A stretch of 6,078 nucleotides of DNA from Beijerinckiaceae bacterium. Its GTDB lineage: Bacteria; Pseudomonadota; Alphaproteobacteria; Rhizobiales; Beijerinckiaceae. Made by a program: the position numbers and the translations under genes. This document shows positions 1-5,189 of this stretch, piece by piece. The stretch is from positions 1 to 6,078 of the forward strand of contig CANCSY010000199.1 of the NCBI GenBank assembly GCA_947380915.1, in the 5' to 3' direction. The notes below the pieces were generated by a model. That model did no database searches. It saw only the letters and a program-made list of their open reading frames with translations, and had not been told where the DNA came from. Position 1 is the stretch's first letter. The number at the start of each line of letters is the position of its first letter.

Positions 1-1112
1 ATACGCCGCGCCTGAAACTCGCCGCAGACCGAGCAGGAGGAAATCTCGCGGAAGCGATCCTGCCCGGGCAGCCAGACCTCGATGTCATAGGTCTTGCGCG
101 AGGCGAAACCCATGTCGCCGGCGCACAGCGTCATCACGCGGTAATGCAGCCCGAGGCGCTTCAGAACCTCTTCGGCGCAGGCGGTCATGCGCTCGTGTTC
201 GGCCATGGCCTGCTCGGGCGTTGTGATGGAGACCATCTCCACCTTGATGAACTGATGCTGGCGGATCATGCCGCGGGTGTCGCGGCCCGCCGCCCCCGCC
301 TCGGCGCGGAAACAGGGGGTGAGCGCAGTGACGCGCATGGGCAGGCTCTTCTCGTCGAGGATCTCCTCGCGCACCAGATTGGTCAGCGGCACTTCGGCGG
401 TGGGGATCAGCCAGAAGTCCTCGCCCGCGCGAAACTGGTCGTCTCGGAATTTGGGCAGTTGCGCGGTGCCATACATGGCGTCGTCGCGCACCAGCACGGG
501 CGGGTTCACCTCTTCATAGCCATGATCCCCGGTGTGCAGATCCAGCATGAACTGGCCCAGCGCCCGCTCCAGCCGCGCCAGCGCCCCGCGCAGGATCACG
601 AAACGCGAGCCCGACATTTTCGCCGCCCGCTCGAAATCCATGAGGCCCAGCGCCTCGCCGATCTCGAAATGCTCCTTCGGCTTGAAGCCCTCCTCGAAGG
701 TCGGGCGCGTTCCAATGACGCGGGCCTCCACATTGTCATGCTCGTCGGCGCCCTCGGGCACTTCGTCCAGCGGCAGGTTGGGCAGTTCGAGCAGCGCCAC
801 ATCGAGGGCGCGTACGGCGGCGGTCTCTGCGGCGGCGGCGCCTTCGGTCTCGCTCTTGATTTCGGCGACGCGGGCCTTCAGCTCCTCGGCGCGGGCGAAA
901 TCCTTCTTGCCCATGGCCTGGCCGATTTCCTTGGAGAGGCGGTTGCGCTCCTCCTGGCCACGCTGGGTCACGGCGATGATGTCGCGCCTTGCGTCGTCGA
1001 GGCGGAAGAGCTCCGCCACGGTCTCCTCCACCTTCAACCCATCCCAGCCCCGCCGACGCAGCCCCGCCTTGAGGACTTCGGCATTGTCGCGGATCCAGCG
1101 GATGTCATGCAT
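1..1112 (-). CDS. serS: Seryl-tRNA synthetase, 3' end cut by window edge
   Basis: This cytoplasmic class II aminoacyl-tRNA synthetase charges tRNA-Ser (and tRNA-Sec, where present) with serine using ATP. I translated 370 codons with no stop or frameshift from the ATG at 1112 ([14 protein letters not shown]) to the left edge. Residues about 25-100 are rich in charged heptad-like sequence and match the N-terminal tRNA-binding coiled-coil arm. PTAEVPLT at 237-244 is the serine/ATP pocket loop. The class II motif 2 region runs 267-292, with FRAE at 268-271, GRDTRG and [23 protein letters not shown] at 356-370 is the conserved stretch before motif 3. Family members have about 425-430 residues, so roughly 55-60 residues including motif 3 lie outside the window. 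The ATG at 1106-1108 is in another frame, which leaves 1112 as the start. The ribosome binding site is weak. The gene lies 130 bases downstream of phaC on the same strand and may be partly co-transcribed with it. Confidence 0.97.
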   Translation of the reverse strand, partial: MHDIRWIRDNAEVLKAGLRRRGWDGLKVEETVAELFRLDDARRDIIAVTQRGQEERNRLSKEIGQAMGKKDFARAEELKARVAEIKSETEGAAAAETAAVRALDVALLELPNLPLDEVPEGADEHDNVEARVIGTRPTFEEGFKPKEHFEIGEALGLMDFERAAKMSGSRFVILRGALARLERALGQFMLDLHTGDHGYEEVNPPVLVRDDAMYGTAQLPKFRDDQFRAGEDFWLIPTAEVPLTNLVREEILDEKSLPMRVTALTPCFRAEAGAAGRDTRGMIRQHQFIKVEMVSITTPEQAMAEHERMTACAEEVLKRLGLHYRVMTLCAGDMGFASRKTYDIEVWLPGQDRFREISSCSVCGEFQARR

Positions 1113-1170
1113 GGGAGTGACTTTCGAAACGGGAGGCTCATGGCGCGGCGCCACGGATTCGTCTGCACGC

Positions 1171-1199
1171 CAATAACAGATGGGGCTGCCTTCACTCAA
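1171..1199 (-). promoter_or_regulatory. Weak candidate promoter for serS
   Basis: Read on the minus strand, TTGAGT (1199-1194) resembles a -35 box. The -10 is poor: TGTTAT (1178-1173) at 15-base spacing is the best match, and TTATTG (1176-1171) would have 17-base spacing. It lies about 60-85 bases upstream of the serS ATG. The match is poor enough that serS may instead be read from further upstream. Confidence 0.2.
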
Positions 1200-1207
1200 T
1201 GGTGAGG

Positions 1208-1239
1208 GCGCCACGCTTTCGGGGTTTGGCGCGGAAAGC
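1208..1239 (-). repeat. Two interlocked inverted repeats just after the phaC stop
   Basis: Arms GCGCCA (1208-1213) and TGGCGC (1227-1232) are complementary. Arms GCTTTC (1215-1220) and GAAAGC (1234-1239) are also complementary. The two 6-base-pair stems interleave, so as RNA they form either two mutually exclusive hairpins or an H-type pseudoknot. The element starts 3 bases past the phaC stop codon. No run of T follows on either strand, so it is not a standard intrinsic terminator. A role in protecting the 3' end of phaC mRNA is inference. Confidence 0.45.
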
Positions 1240-1242
1240 CCG

Positions 1243-3252
1243 CTACGACTTCACCCGCACATACTCTCCCGGCGCATCGCAGAGCGGCTTGAGCTTGCCA
1301 TCGCCGGGCTGGCGGGCGGGGACCATGTCCGGGGCCTGGGCGGTGACCCAGGCGATCCAGTCGAGCCACCAGGTGCCGGGATGCTCGGTGGTCTTCGTCA
1401 GCCAGGTCTCGAATTCCCCAGCGGGGCGGGGGCCGGTCCAGTATTGATACTTGGGCTTGCCCGCCGGATTCACCACGCCCGCGATATGGCCCGAGCCCGA
1501 GAGCACGTAGCGCATGTCGCCGCCGAAGAATTTCGCGCCATTGAAGACCGATTTCGCGGGGGCGATATGATCCTCTTTCGCGGCGAGGTTGTAGATGGGG
1601 ATCTGCACCTTCCCCAGGTCCAGCCGCACATTGGAGAGGGTGATCCTGCCTTGCGTGAGATTGTTCTCGAGGTAGCAATTGCGCAGGTAGAAGGAGTGGT
1701 TCGCCTTGGGCATACGGGTGGAGTCGGAGTTCCAGACCAGCAGGTCGAAGGGCGGGGGCTCTTTTCCCTTGAGGTAATTGTTGACGAAATAGGTCCAGAT
1801 CAGCTCGTTGGGCCGCAGCATGTTGAAGGCGGAGGCCATGCGGGCGCCTTCCAGAAAGCCCGCCTCGTCCATTTTGCCCTCGATGGACTTGATGCGCTGC
1901 TCATCGACGAAATGCTTGAGATCGCCGGGATCGGTGAAATCCACCTGCGTCGTCAGCAGGGTGGCGCTGGCGATGCGGTCGTCTTTCACAGCGGCCATCC
2001 AGGCCAGCGTCATGGACAGCAGGGTGCCGCCCACGCAATAGCCCATGGCCGAGACCTGCCGTTCGCCGGTGGCCTGCTCGATGGCGTCGAGCGCGCTGAG
2101 GATGCCCTCGTGCATATAGTCCTCGAAGCTCTTCTCAGCCTGCCGCTCGTCCGGATTGACCCAGGACATGATGAAGACCGTGAGCCCCTGGGACACCGCC
2201 CAGCGCACGAAGCTCTTCTCAGGGTTGAGGTCGAGCACATAGTATTTGTTGATCCACGGCGGCACGATCAGCAGGGGCCGCTTGTAGACGTTCGGCGTTG
2301 TCGGCGTGTACTGGATCAGCTCGAACAGGTCGCCCCGGAAGATGACTTTGCCCGGGGTCGAGGCCATGTTGACTCCCAGCTCGAATTTGGTGGGATCGCT
2401 CTGGCGGATCTTCAGCTGGCCCTTGCCCGCCTCCACATCCTCCGCGAACATTTCCATGCCGCGCACCAGATTCTCGCCGCTTTCGCGGATGGTGTCGCGG
2501 ATCAGTTCCGGATTGGTGGCGATGAAATTGGAGGGCGAGACGGCGCCCGCGATTTGGCGCAGGTAGAATTGGGCGCGCTCGCGGGTGGCAGGGTCCACGC
2601 TGTCGGCATGGTTGACCAGCTCGTTGGCCCAGTTGTTGGTGAGCGAATAGGCCTGGCGCAGGAAATTGAAGACCGGGTTCTCCTGCCACTGGGGATCCAC
2701 GAAGCGCTTGTCGCCGGGCTCGGTGGGGACCATGTCGGCGGTGTTTTCGCCGCCCATGCGCCGCAGGGCGCTGGACCAGAGGTCGATGAAGCCGGTGGTG
2801 ATGGCCGTCTGGGCCTGCAGGCTGCGCTTGGGGTCGGCGAGCCAATATTCCGCCACCTTGCCGAAGGTCTTTACCGCATCGCCCACGCTGTCGGCGAGGT
2901 CCGCATTGGTGCGACCCTCCTCCATGGGCTTCATATAGGCCGCGAGCGCCTTGCCGCCGACCTCGACCAGCCGCGCGGCGTTGCGCGAGAGGGCCTCGAA
3001 ATCCGGGATGGGCGTGCCCTCGGCGCCGGACGGGGCGGGCGCTGGCGACTTGGCGAGGGGTGGATGGGGCAGGGGGGTGGACAGGGTCACCGCCGGGGTG
3101 GGCTCCGCCGGCTTGATTTTGGCGCGCGACGCCTTGGGGGCCTGCCGGGCCTTTTTGGCGGGAGGCTTGGTCGGGACAGCGCTGGTCGCGCTCGGCTCGG
3201 AGGGCTTTCCGGCCTTGCCGCTGGAAGCTGGCTGCTTCGTCTTGGTGGTCAT
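1243..3252 (-). CDS. phaC: Class I polyhydroxyalkanoate synthase (PHA/PHB polymerase)
   Basis: This enzyme polymerises (R)-3-hydroxyacyl-CoA, typically 3-hydroxybutyryl-CoA, into the storage polyester PHA on granule surfaces and releases CoA. The product has 669 residues. The family's N-terminal domain is followed by an alpha/beta-hydrolase catalytic domain. The lipase-box variant GYCVGGT (404-410) places the nucleophile at Cys406. The other triad residues are Asp561 (AAKEDHIAP) and His589 ([12 protein letters not shown]). The 28-residue Asp-His spacing equals that of the Cupriavidus enzyme (Cys319, Asp480, His508). WNSDSTRMP (507-515) and the C-terminal GTWWLDW block are also typical. The protein is about 80 residues longer than the 589-residue Cupriavidus enzyme because residues 1-80 form a Lys/Pro/Ala-rich, probably disordered extension. 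The ATG at 3252 has an SD-like GGGGA six bases upstream. No phaA, phaB, phasin or phaR gene is visible nearby. Confidence 0.97.
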   Translation of the reverse strand: MTTKTKQPASSGKAGKPSEPSATSAVPTKPPAKKARQAPKASRAKIKPAEPTPAVTLSTPLPHPPLAKSPAPAPSGAEGTPIPDFEALSRNAARLVEVGGKALAAYMKPMEEGRTNADLADSVGDAVKTFGKVAEYWLADPKRSLQAQTAITTGFIDLWSSALRRMGGENTADMVPTEPGDKRFVDPQWQENPVFNFLRQAYSLTNNWANELVNHADSVDPATRERAQFYLRQIAGAVSPSNFIATNPELIRDTIRESGENLVRGMEMFAEDVEAGKGQLKIRQSDPTKFELGVNMASTPGKVIFRGDLFELIQYTPTTPNVYKRPLLIVPPWINKYYVLDLNPEKSFVRWAVSQGLTVFIMSWVNPDERQAEKSFEDYMHEGILSALDAIEQATGERQVSAMGYCVGGTLLSMTLAWMAAVKDDRIASATLLTTQVDFTDPGDLKHFVDEQRIKSIEGKMDEAGFLEGARMASAFNMLRPNELIWTYFVNNYLKGKEPPPFDLLVWNSDSTRMPKANHSFYLRNCYLENNLTQGRITLSNVRLDLGKVQIPIYNLAAKEDHIAPAKSVFNGAKFFGGDMRYVLSGSGHIAGVVNPAGKPKYQYWTGPRPAGEFETWLTKTTEHPGTWWLDWIAWVTAQAPDMVPARQPGDGKLKPLCDAPGEYVRVKS

Positions 3253-3299
3253 GACCGGTCCCCGTATAGGCCGCGCGCCTGATGTTCAATCAATCCTTT

Positions 3300-3318
3300 C
3301 CTTGCATAAGTCGCAAGG
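3300..3318. promoter_or_regulatory. Dyad CCTTGC-N7-GCAAGG, candidate operator for phaC
   Basis: This is a perfect 6+7+6 inverted repeat whose near edge is about 48 bases upstream of the phaC start codon. Its size and spacing suit a dimeric helix-turn-helix regulator. The TGC/GCA-rich arms resemble the TGC-rich sites reported for alphaproteobacterial PhaR, but that comparison is from memory and not tested. It overlaps the weak phaC promoter candidate, so repression by occlusion is plausible. Confidence 0.4.
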
Positions 3319-3332
3319 CGGCATTGTGTCAT
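3303..3332 (-). promoter_or_regulatory. Weak candidate promoter for phaC
   Basis: On the minus strand, ATGACA (3332-3327) matches the -35 consensus at five of six bases. It is followed after 18 bases by TATGCA (3308-3303), which matches only three of six -10 bases. The predicted transcript start is near 3296, giving a leader of about 45 bases that includes the SD-like GGGGA. An alternative is TTGCGA (3316-3311) with TTGATT 17 bases on. Neither is strong. Confidence 0.2.
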
Positions 3333-3352
3333 TGCTTCTTTCGCATAGGTCG
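3304..3352. repeat. Direct repeat pair GCATARGTCG
   Basis: GCATAAGTCG (3304-3313) and GCATAGGTCG (3343-3352) match at nine of ten bases, with starts 39 bases apart. The first copy lies inside the dyad. A shorter relative, CATAGGT, recurs at 3488-3494 over the ribosome binding site of the winged-helix gene. Repeats like this upstream of divergent genes may be regulator sites, but chance is not excluded. Confidence 0.35.
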
Positions 3353-3354
3353 GC

Positions 3355-3369
3355 GCGTCCGGCGGACGC
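3355..3369. repeat. Short perfect hairpin GCGTCC-GGC-GGACGC
   Basis: A 6-base-pair stem with a 3-base loop lies just after the second direct repeat. It is very GC-rich and has no adjacent T-run on either strand, so it is not an intrinsic terminator. In DNA of this composition short GC palindromes are frequent, and its significance is uncertain. Confidence 0.3.
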
Positions 3370-3490
3370 CCCGGCATGTTACGATGGCGGGCTTGAAGGG
3401 GCGCAGAACGCATAAATCTTAACAAATTGGCAATGATCGAAACGAAGCGCGTATCCAATCTGCCGCTAGGATAACTCATTGATTCGTCAT

Positions 3491-3496
3491 AGGTGG
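3491..3496 (+). promoter_or_regulatory. Ribosome binding site that fixes a TTG start
   Basis: AGGTGG lies seven bases upstream of the TTG at 3504. It is a good Shine-Dalgarno match, and it is the main reason for choosing a rare TTG start for the winged-helix gene. The first in-frame ATG lies far inside the reading frame. Confidence 0.6.
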
Positions 3497-3503
3497 ATCT
3501 GCC

Positions 3504-3890
3504 TTGCAATCGACCGTTGTCAGCCTCCCCGTCAAGGAAAACCCCTACGAGGCGTCACATCTTCTGGCGCTGCGCAGCTTCTTTGGCGCGATCGAGAGCA
3601 TCCGCTCCTCATTGAACCTGGATGTGGAGGAAATGCTTCTCTACCTGAGCATCGGCTACCTGAACACGGAGCGGATCCAGCAGGTCGGGAGCAATGGCTA
3701 CATATCCTCGACCAATATCTCTTCCGTCGCCGACTTCATGAAGATCCCCAAGGAGACCGCGCGGCGCAAGATCAAGCGTTTGATCGCCATGGGCTTCGTC
3801 GAGAACAAGCATGGGGTCGTCGTCAGCGACGCCGCGCGCTGGTTCGCCATCTCCCGACAACTGCCGTTGGCGCTGGACCGGGCTCGCTGA
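3504..3890 (+). CDS. Winged helix-turn-helix protein, probable transcription regulator
   Basis: The product is a small cytoplasmic protein of 128 residues. Residues 22-52 look like an amphipathic helical region (FFGAIESIRSSLNLDVEEMLLYLS). Residues 70-108 fit a winged helix-turn-helix: helix NISSVADFMKI, turn, recognition helix KETARRKIKRLIAMG with the basic RRKIKR face, then a wing (FVENKHGVVVSD). The pattern 'start programme, P-K-E-T-x-R-R-K, L-x-x-x-G-x-V' is typical of MarR/GntR-like DNA-binding domains. I cannot assign a family or a ligand. It is not PhaR, which has a different N-terminal sequence. Translation begins at TTG with a good AGGTGG site. The gene is divergent from phaC across 251 bases, so autoregulation or control of phaC is possible but inferred. 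Its stop lies 6 bases from the stop of the convergent 166-residue gene. Confidence 0.85.
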   Translation: MQSTVVSLPVKENPYEASHLLALRSFFGAIESIRSSLNLDVEEMLLYLSIGYLNTERIQQVGSNGYISSTNISSVADFMKIPKETARRKIKRLIAMGFVENKHGVVVSDAARWFAISRQLPLALDRAR

Positions 3891-3896
3891 TCTGGT

Positions 3897-4397
3897 TCAG
3901 GCGTCTTCGTCGGACTTCGGGAACAACAGCGAAAAGACAGAGGCGAATTCCACCTCGTCTTCGGGCTTCCAGCTTTCCGGGCGAAGGGGCGCATGACCCT
4001 GTCCAACCGATGTCGCGTAGGTTCGGAAATTGGTGGTCAGTGTATAGACACGCGCCAACAGCCGGGGCTTTCCCTTGAGAGGGTTGCCGAAGAGCTGCTT
4101 CTTCTTGCGCTCGACACGAAGGCTTTCGTAATTGGCGCAAAACCAGATGTAGGACATCAGCATGAGATCGAGATCGGAAATCTCGACCGACTGGATGAAG
4201 CCGAACAGGCGTTCCAGCCCATCTATCATGTCCGTTTCGAGCGCATCGGAGCTGTAAAGCTCTTCGAAGGCTTTGACGATTTCAACTACGATGTCTTCCG
4301 CACTATTGTCCTCGCTCAGAAAACGGCGCGCGGCTTGCGCGACCATGATCTCGAAAACGAATTGCGGCGGACAGCTGTCCTTGTTCTGGGCGCTCAC
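3897..4397 (-). CDS. Hypothetical protein, 166 residues, second gene of operon
   Basis: I do not recognise this protein. The N-terminal half (1-80) is acidic and probably helical (SAEDIVVEIVKAFEELY, LERLFGFIQSVEISDLDLML). A basic patch, ERKKKQLFGNPLKGKPR, occupies 96-112, and an acidic tail (PKSDEDA) ends it. There is no signal peptide or convincing membrane segment, so it is probably cytoplasmic. The start is GTG at 4397, supported by AAGGA (4408-4404) six bases upstream. Only 13 bases separate it from the stop of the upstream Sel1-repeat gene, so the two are almost certainly co-transcribed and probably functionally linked. It converges on the winged-helix gene with 6 bases between stop codons and no visible terminator. 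Confidence 0.8.
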   Translation of the reverse strand: MSAQNKDSCPPQFVFEIMVAQAARRFLSEDNSAEDIVVEIVKAFEELYSSDALETDMIDGLERLFGFIQSVEISDLDLMLMSYIWFCANYESLRVERKKKQLFGNPLKGKPRLLARVYTLTTNFRTYATSVGQGHAPLRPESWKPEDEVEFASVFSLLFPKSDEDA

Positions 4398-4403
4398 TGG
4401 CGA

Positions 4404-4408
4404 TCCTT
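4404..4408 (-). promoter_or_regulatory. Ribosome binding site AAGGA for a GTG start
   Basis: On the minus strand AAGGA is followed after six bases (TCGCCA) by GTG at 4397. It lies entirely in the 13-base gap after the Sel1-repeat gene. It decides the GTG start and supports translation of the second gene in a shared transcript. Confidence 0.6.
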
Positions 4409-4410
4409 GA

Positions 4411-5037
4411 TCAACTTTGAGCCTTGCGAAACTGCTTGTACCATTCGTTCGCGCGGTTCTGGGCCTTGATGACGTCGCTTTGGTTCATGGTCGAAACGAT
4501 CTGGTCGCGCTGGCGGCGCGCTTCGGTCTTGCCGGTGGAAACCGAGATGGCGGCCCAGTAGTAGGCCTCGATGGCGTTCGGTGCGCCAAAGGCTGGCAGA
4601 TAGCTGGTTGACAGGGGCATGAGGCCCGTATCGTCCCCCGCCTCTGCATCTTTGATAAGACGCGTGCGCGCCCATTCCATCGCTTTTTTGACGACCTGAG
4701 GGTCGATCGCCTCAAGCATGGCTTTGCGGGCCGCCACGGCTTTCTTGTGGCCCCGGATGGCGGCCATGGTGGACCAGCGTATCGCCTCGTCGAAATTCTG
4801 GGGCGCGCCGACGCCATGCCAGTAGAAGAGCGAAAGATTATGCTGGGCTTCGATCTCGTTGTTTTCTGCAAGATACAACGTCTTGCGAAACGCGCCGGCC
4901 AAATCTCCGCTGCGCAGGGAATCGCCGAGATCCTGTGTTGTTTCCAACGCCTCAGCCGCAATGGCGCGGTCCGGGGCGCTGGGTAGCCAGGCGCCCATGG
5001 CTAACATGAGGATGATGACTTGGCGTGAACAGCGCAA
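4411..5037 (-). CDS. Secreted Sel1-like repeat protein, first gene of operon
   Basis: From the TTG at 5037 the product has 208 residues. It begins with a likely Sec signal peptide: a basic start (RCSRQ), a hydrophobic core (VIILMLAMGAWL) and an Ala-x-Ala-like site before EALETT, so it should act in the periplasm. A clear Sel1 repeat spans about 63-97 (IEAQHNLSLFYWHGVGAPQNFDEAIRW, then MAAIRGH). It is followed by a block ending in IDPQVVKKAMEWA. A second, more degenerate copy of repeat plus block follows, ending SDVIKAQNRANEW. Such solenoids usually mediate protein-protein contacts; the partner is unknown. A longer reading from the ATG at 5157 is open but gives an odd N-terminus and would consume the AT-rich promoter stretch. 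ATGs at 5007 and 4998 would leave too short a signal peptide. No strong ribosome site precedes any of these starts. The 166-residue orphan follows after 13 bases. Confidence 0.82.
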   Translation of the reverse strand: MRCSRQVIILMLAMGAWLPSAPDRAIAAEALETTQDLGDSLRSGDLAGAFRKTLYLAENNEIEAQHNLSLFYWHGVGAPQNFDEAIRWSTMAAIRGHKKAVAARKAMLEAIDPQVVKKAMEWARTRLIKDAEAGDDTGLMPLSTSYLPAFGAPNAIEAYYWAAISVSTGKTEARRQRDQIVSTMNQSDVIKAQNRANEWYKQFRKAQS

Positions 5038-5077
5038 GGTAAGCTTTCTGACGAATCCGACTCTGCAGCCGACCTGA

Positions 5078-5107
5078 TCTATATGCCATGGTAGACACCG
5101 ATGGCAA
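5078..5107 (-). promoter_or_regulatory. Candidate promoter of the Sel1-repeat operon
   Basis: On the minus strand TTGCCA (5107-5102, five of six bases of a -35 box) is followed after 18 bases by TATAGA (5083-5078, four of six bases of a -10 box). The expected transcript start near 5071 leaves a leader of about 33 bases before the TTG at 5037. This placement supports the short start over the ATG at 5157. It is the best promoter match in the window but still only moderate. Confidence 0.4.
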
Positions 5108-5167
5108 TGTGAGGATGGGCGAGAGGTTTTACTTTTCCGTGAAGGATAAAGACCCATTTTGGTGTTT

Positions 5168-5179
5168 TATATTCATAAT
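5168..5179 (+). promoter_or_regulatory. Possible -10 element(s) for the coiled-coil gene
   Basis: TATATT (5168-5173) and CATAAT (5174-5179) each match the -10 consensus at five of six bases. Neither has a recognisable -35 at 16-18 bases upstream. Transcription from TATATT would begin around 5180, giving a very short leader if translation starts at 5190. A start at 5256 would give about 75 bases of leader. Confidence 0.25.
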
Positions 5180-5189
5180 GAGGCTAAAC

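Larger units (their letters stand above)
1113..1242 (-). other. Intergenic region between phaC and serS
   Basis: These 130 bases separate the phaC stop codon from the serS start. They hold the interlocked inverted repeats at 1208-1239 and a weak promoter candidate at 1173-1199. A short GGCGCC-rich palindromic patch (TGGCG-CGG-CGCCA) sits at 1141-1153. No gene, and no terminator with a T-run, is visible on either strand. Confidence 0.6.
3253..3503. promoter_or_regulatory. Divergent control region between phaC and the winged-helix gene
   Basis: This 251-base stretch carries no credible gene. It must hold the promoters of phaC (leftward) and of the winged-helix gene (rightward). It contains the dyad at 3300-3318, the direct repeats at 3304-3313 and 3343-3352, and a perfect hairpin at 3355-3369. 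The stretch 3408-3480 is relatively AT-rich and suits the rightward promoter. A possible -35 TTGGCA (3427-3432) is followed by TATCCA (3452-3457) at a poor 19-base spacing. Confidence 0.6.
5038..5189. other. Divergent intergenic region of Sel1 operon and coiled-coil gene
   Basis: These 152 bases are distinctly richer in A and T than the rest of the window, most clearly at 5125-5189. Both neighbouring frames can be read through it, but the encoded residues look non-coding (for example GERFYFSVKDKDPFWCF on plus, SRKSKTSRPSSHCHR on minus). I therefore treat it as a divergent promoter region and not as coding sequence. Confidence 0.55.

Noticed and set aside
144..1205. 353-codon plus-strand open frame opposite serS
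   Set aside because: It lies wholly antisense to a clear seryl-tRNA synthetase and has no domain-like features.
1180..3282. 700-codon open frame on the plus strand opposite phaC
   Set aside because: phaC is unmistakable on the other strand; the plus frame is an antisense shadow of GC-biased codons, with His/Gly/Leu-rich composition and no recognisable domain.
2219..3289. 356-codon minus-strand frame overlapping the 5' half of phaC
   Set aside because: Out-of-frame shadow of phaC, rich in Arg/Gly/His/Pro, as expected from shifted GC-rich codons.
3411..3445. CtrA or sigma-54 type element around TTAACAAATTGGCA
   Set aside because: Only one CtrA half-site is present, and no -24/-12 GG-N10-GC pattern with the expected flanks is visible.
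3479..4078. 199-codon plus-strand frame overlapping the winged-helix gene and the 166-residue gene
   Set aside because: It covers two better supported genes, lacks a ribosome site, and its translation is Arg/Pro-rich without domain character.
3993..4469. 158-codon plus-strand frame opposite the 166-residue gene
   Set aside because: The minus-strand gene has a good ribosome site, tight operon spacing and protein-like composition; the plus frame reads as its antisense.
5038..5157. N-terminal extension of the Sel1-repeat protein to ATG 5157
   Set aside because: It would place about 40 non-standard residues before a good signal peptide, has no ribosome site, and overlaps the AT-rich promoter-like stretch.
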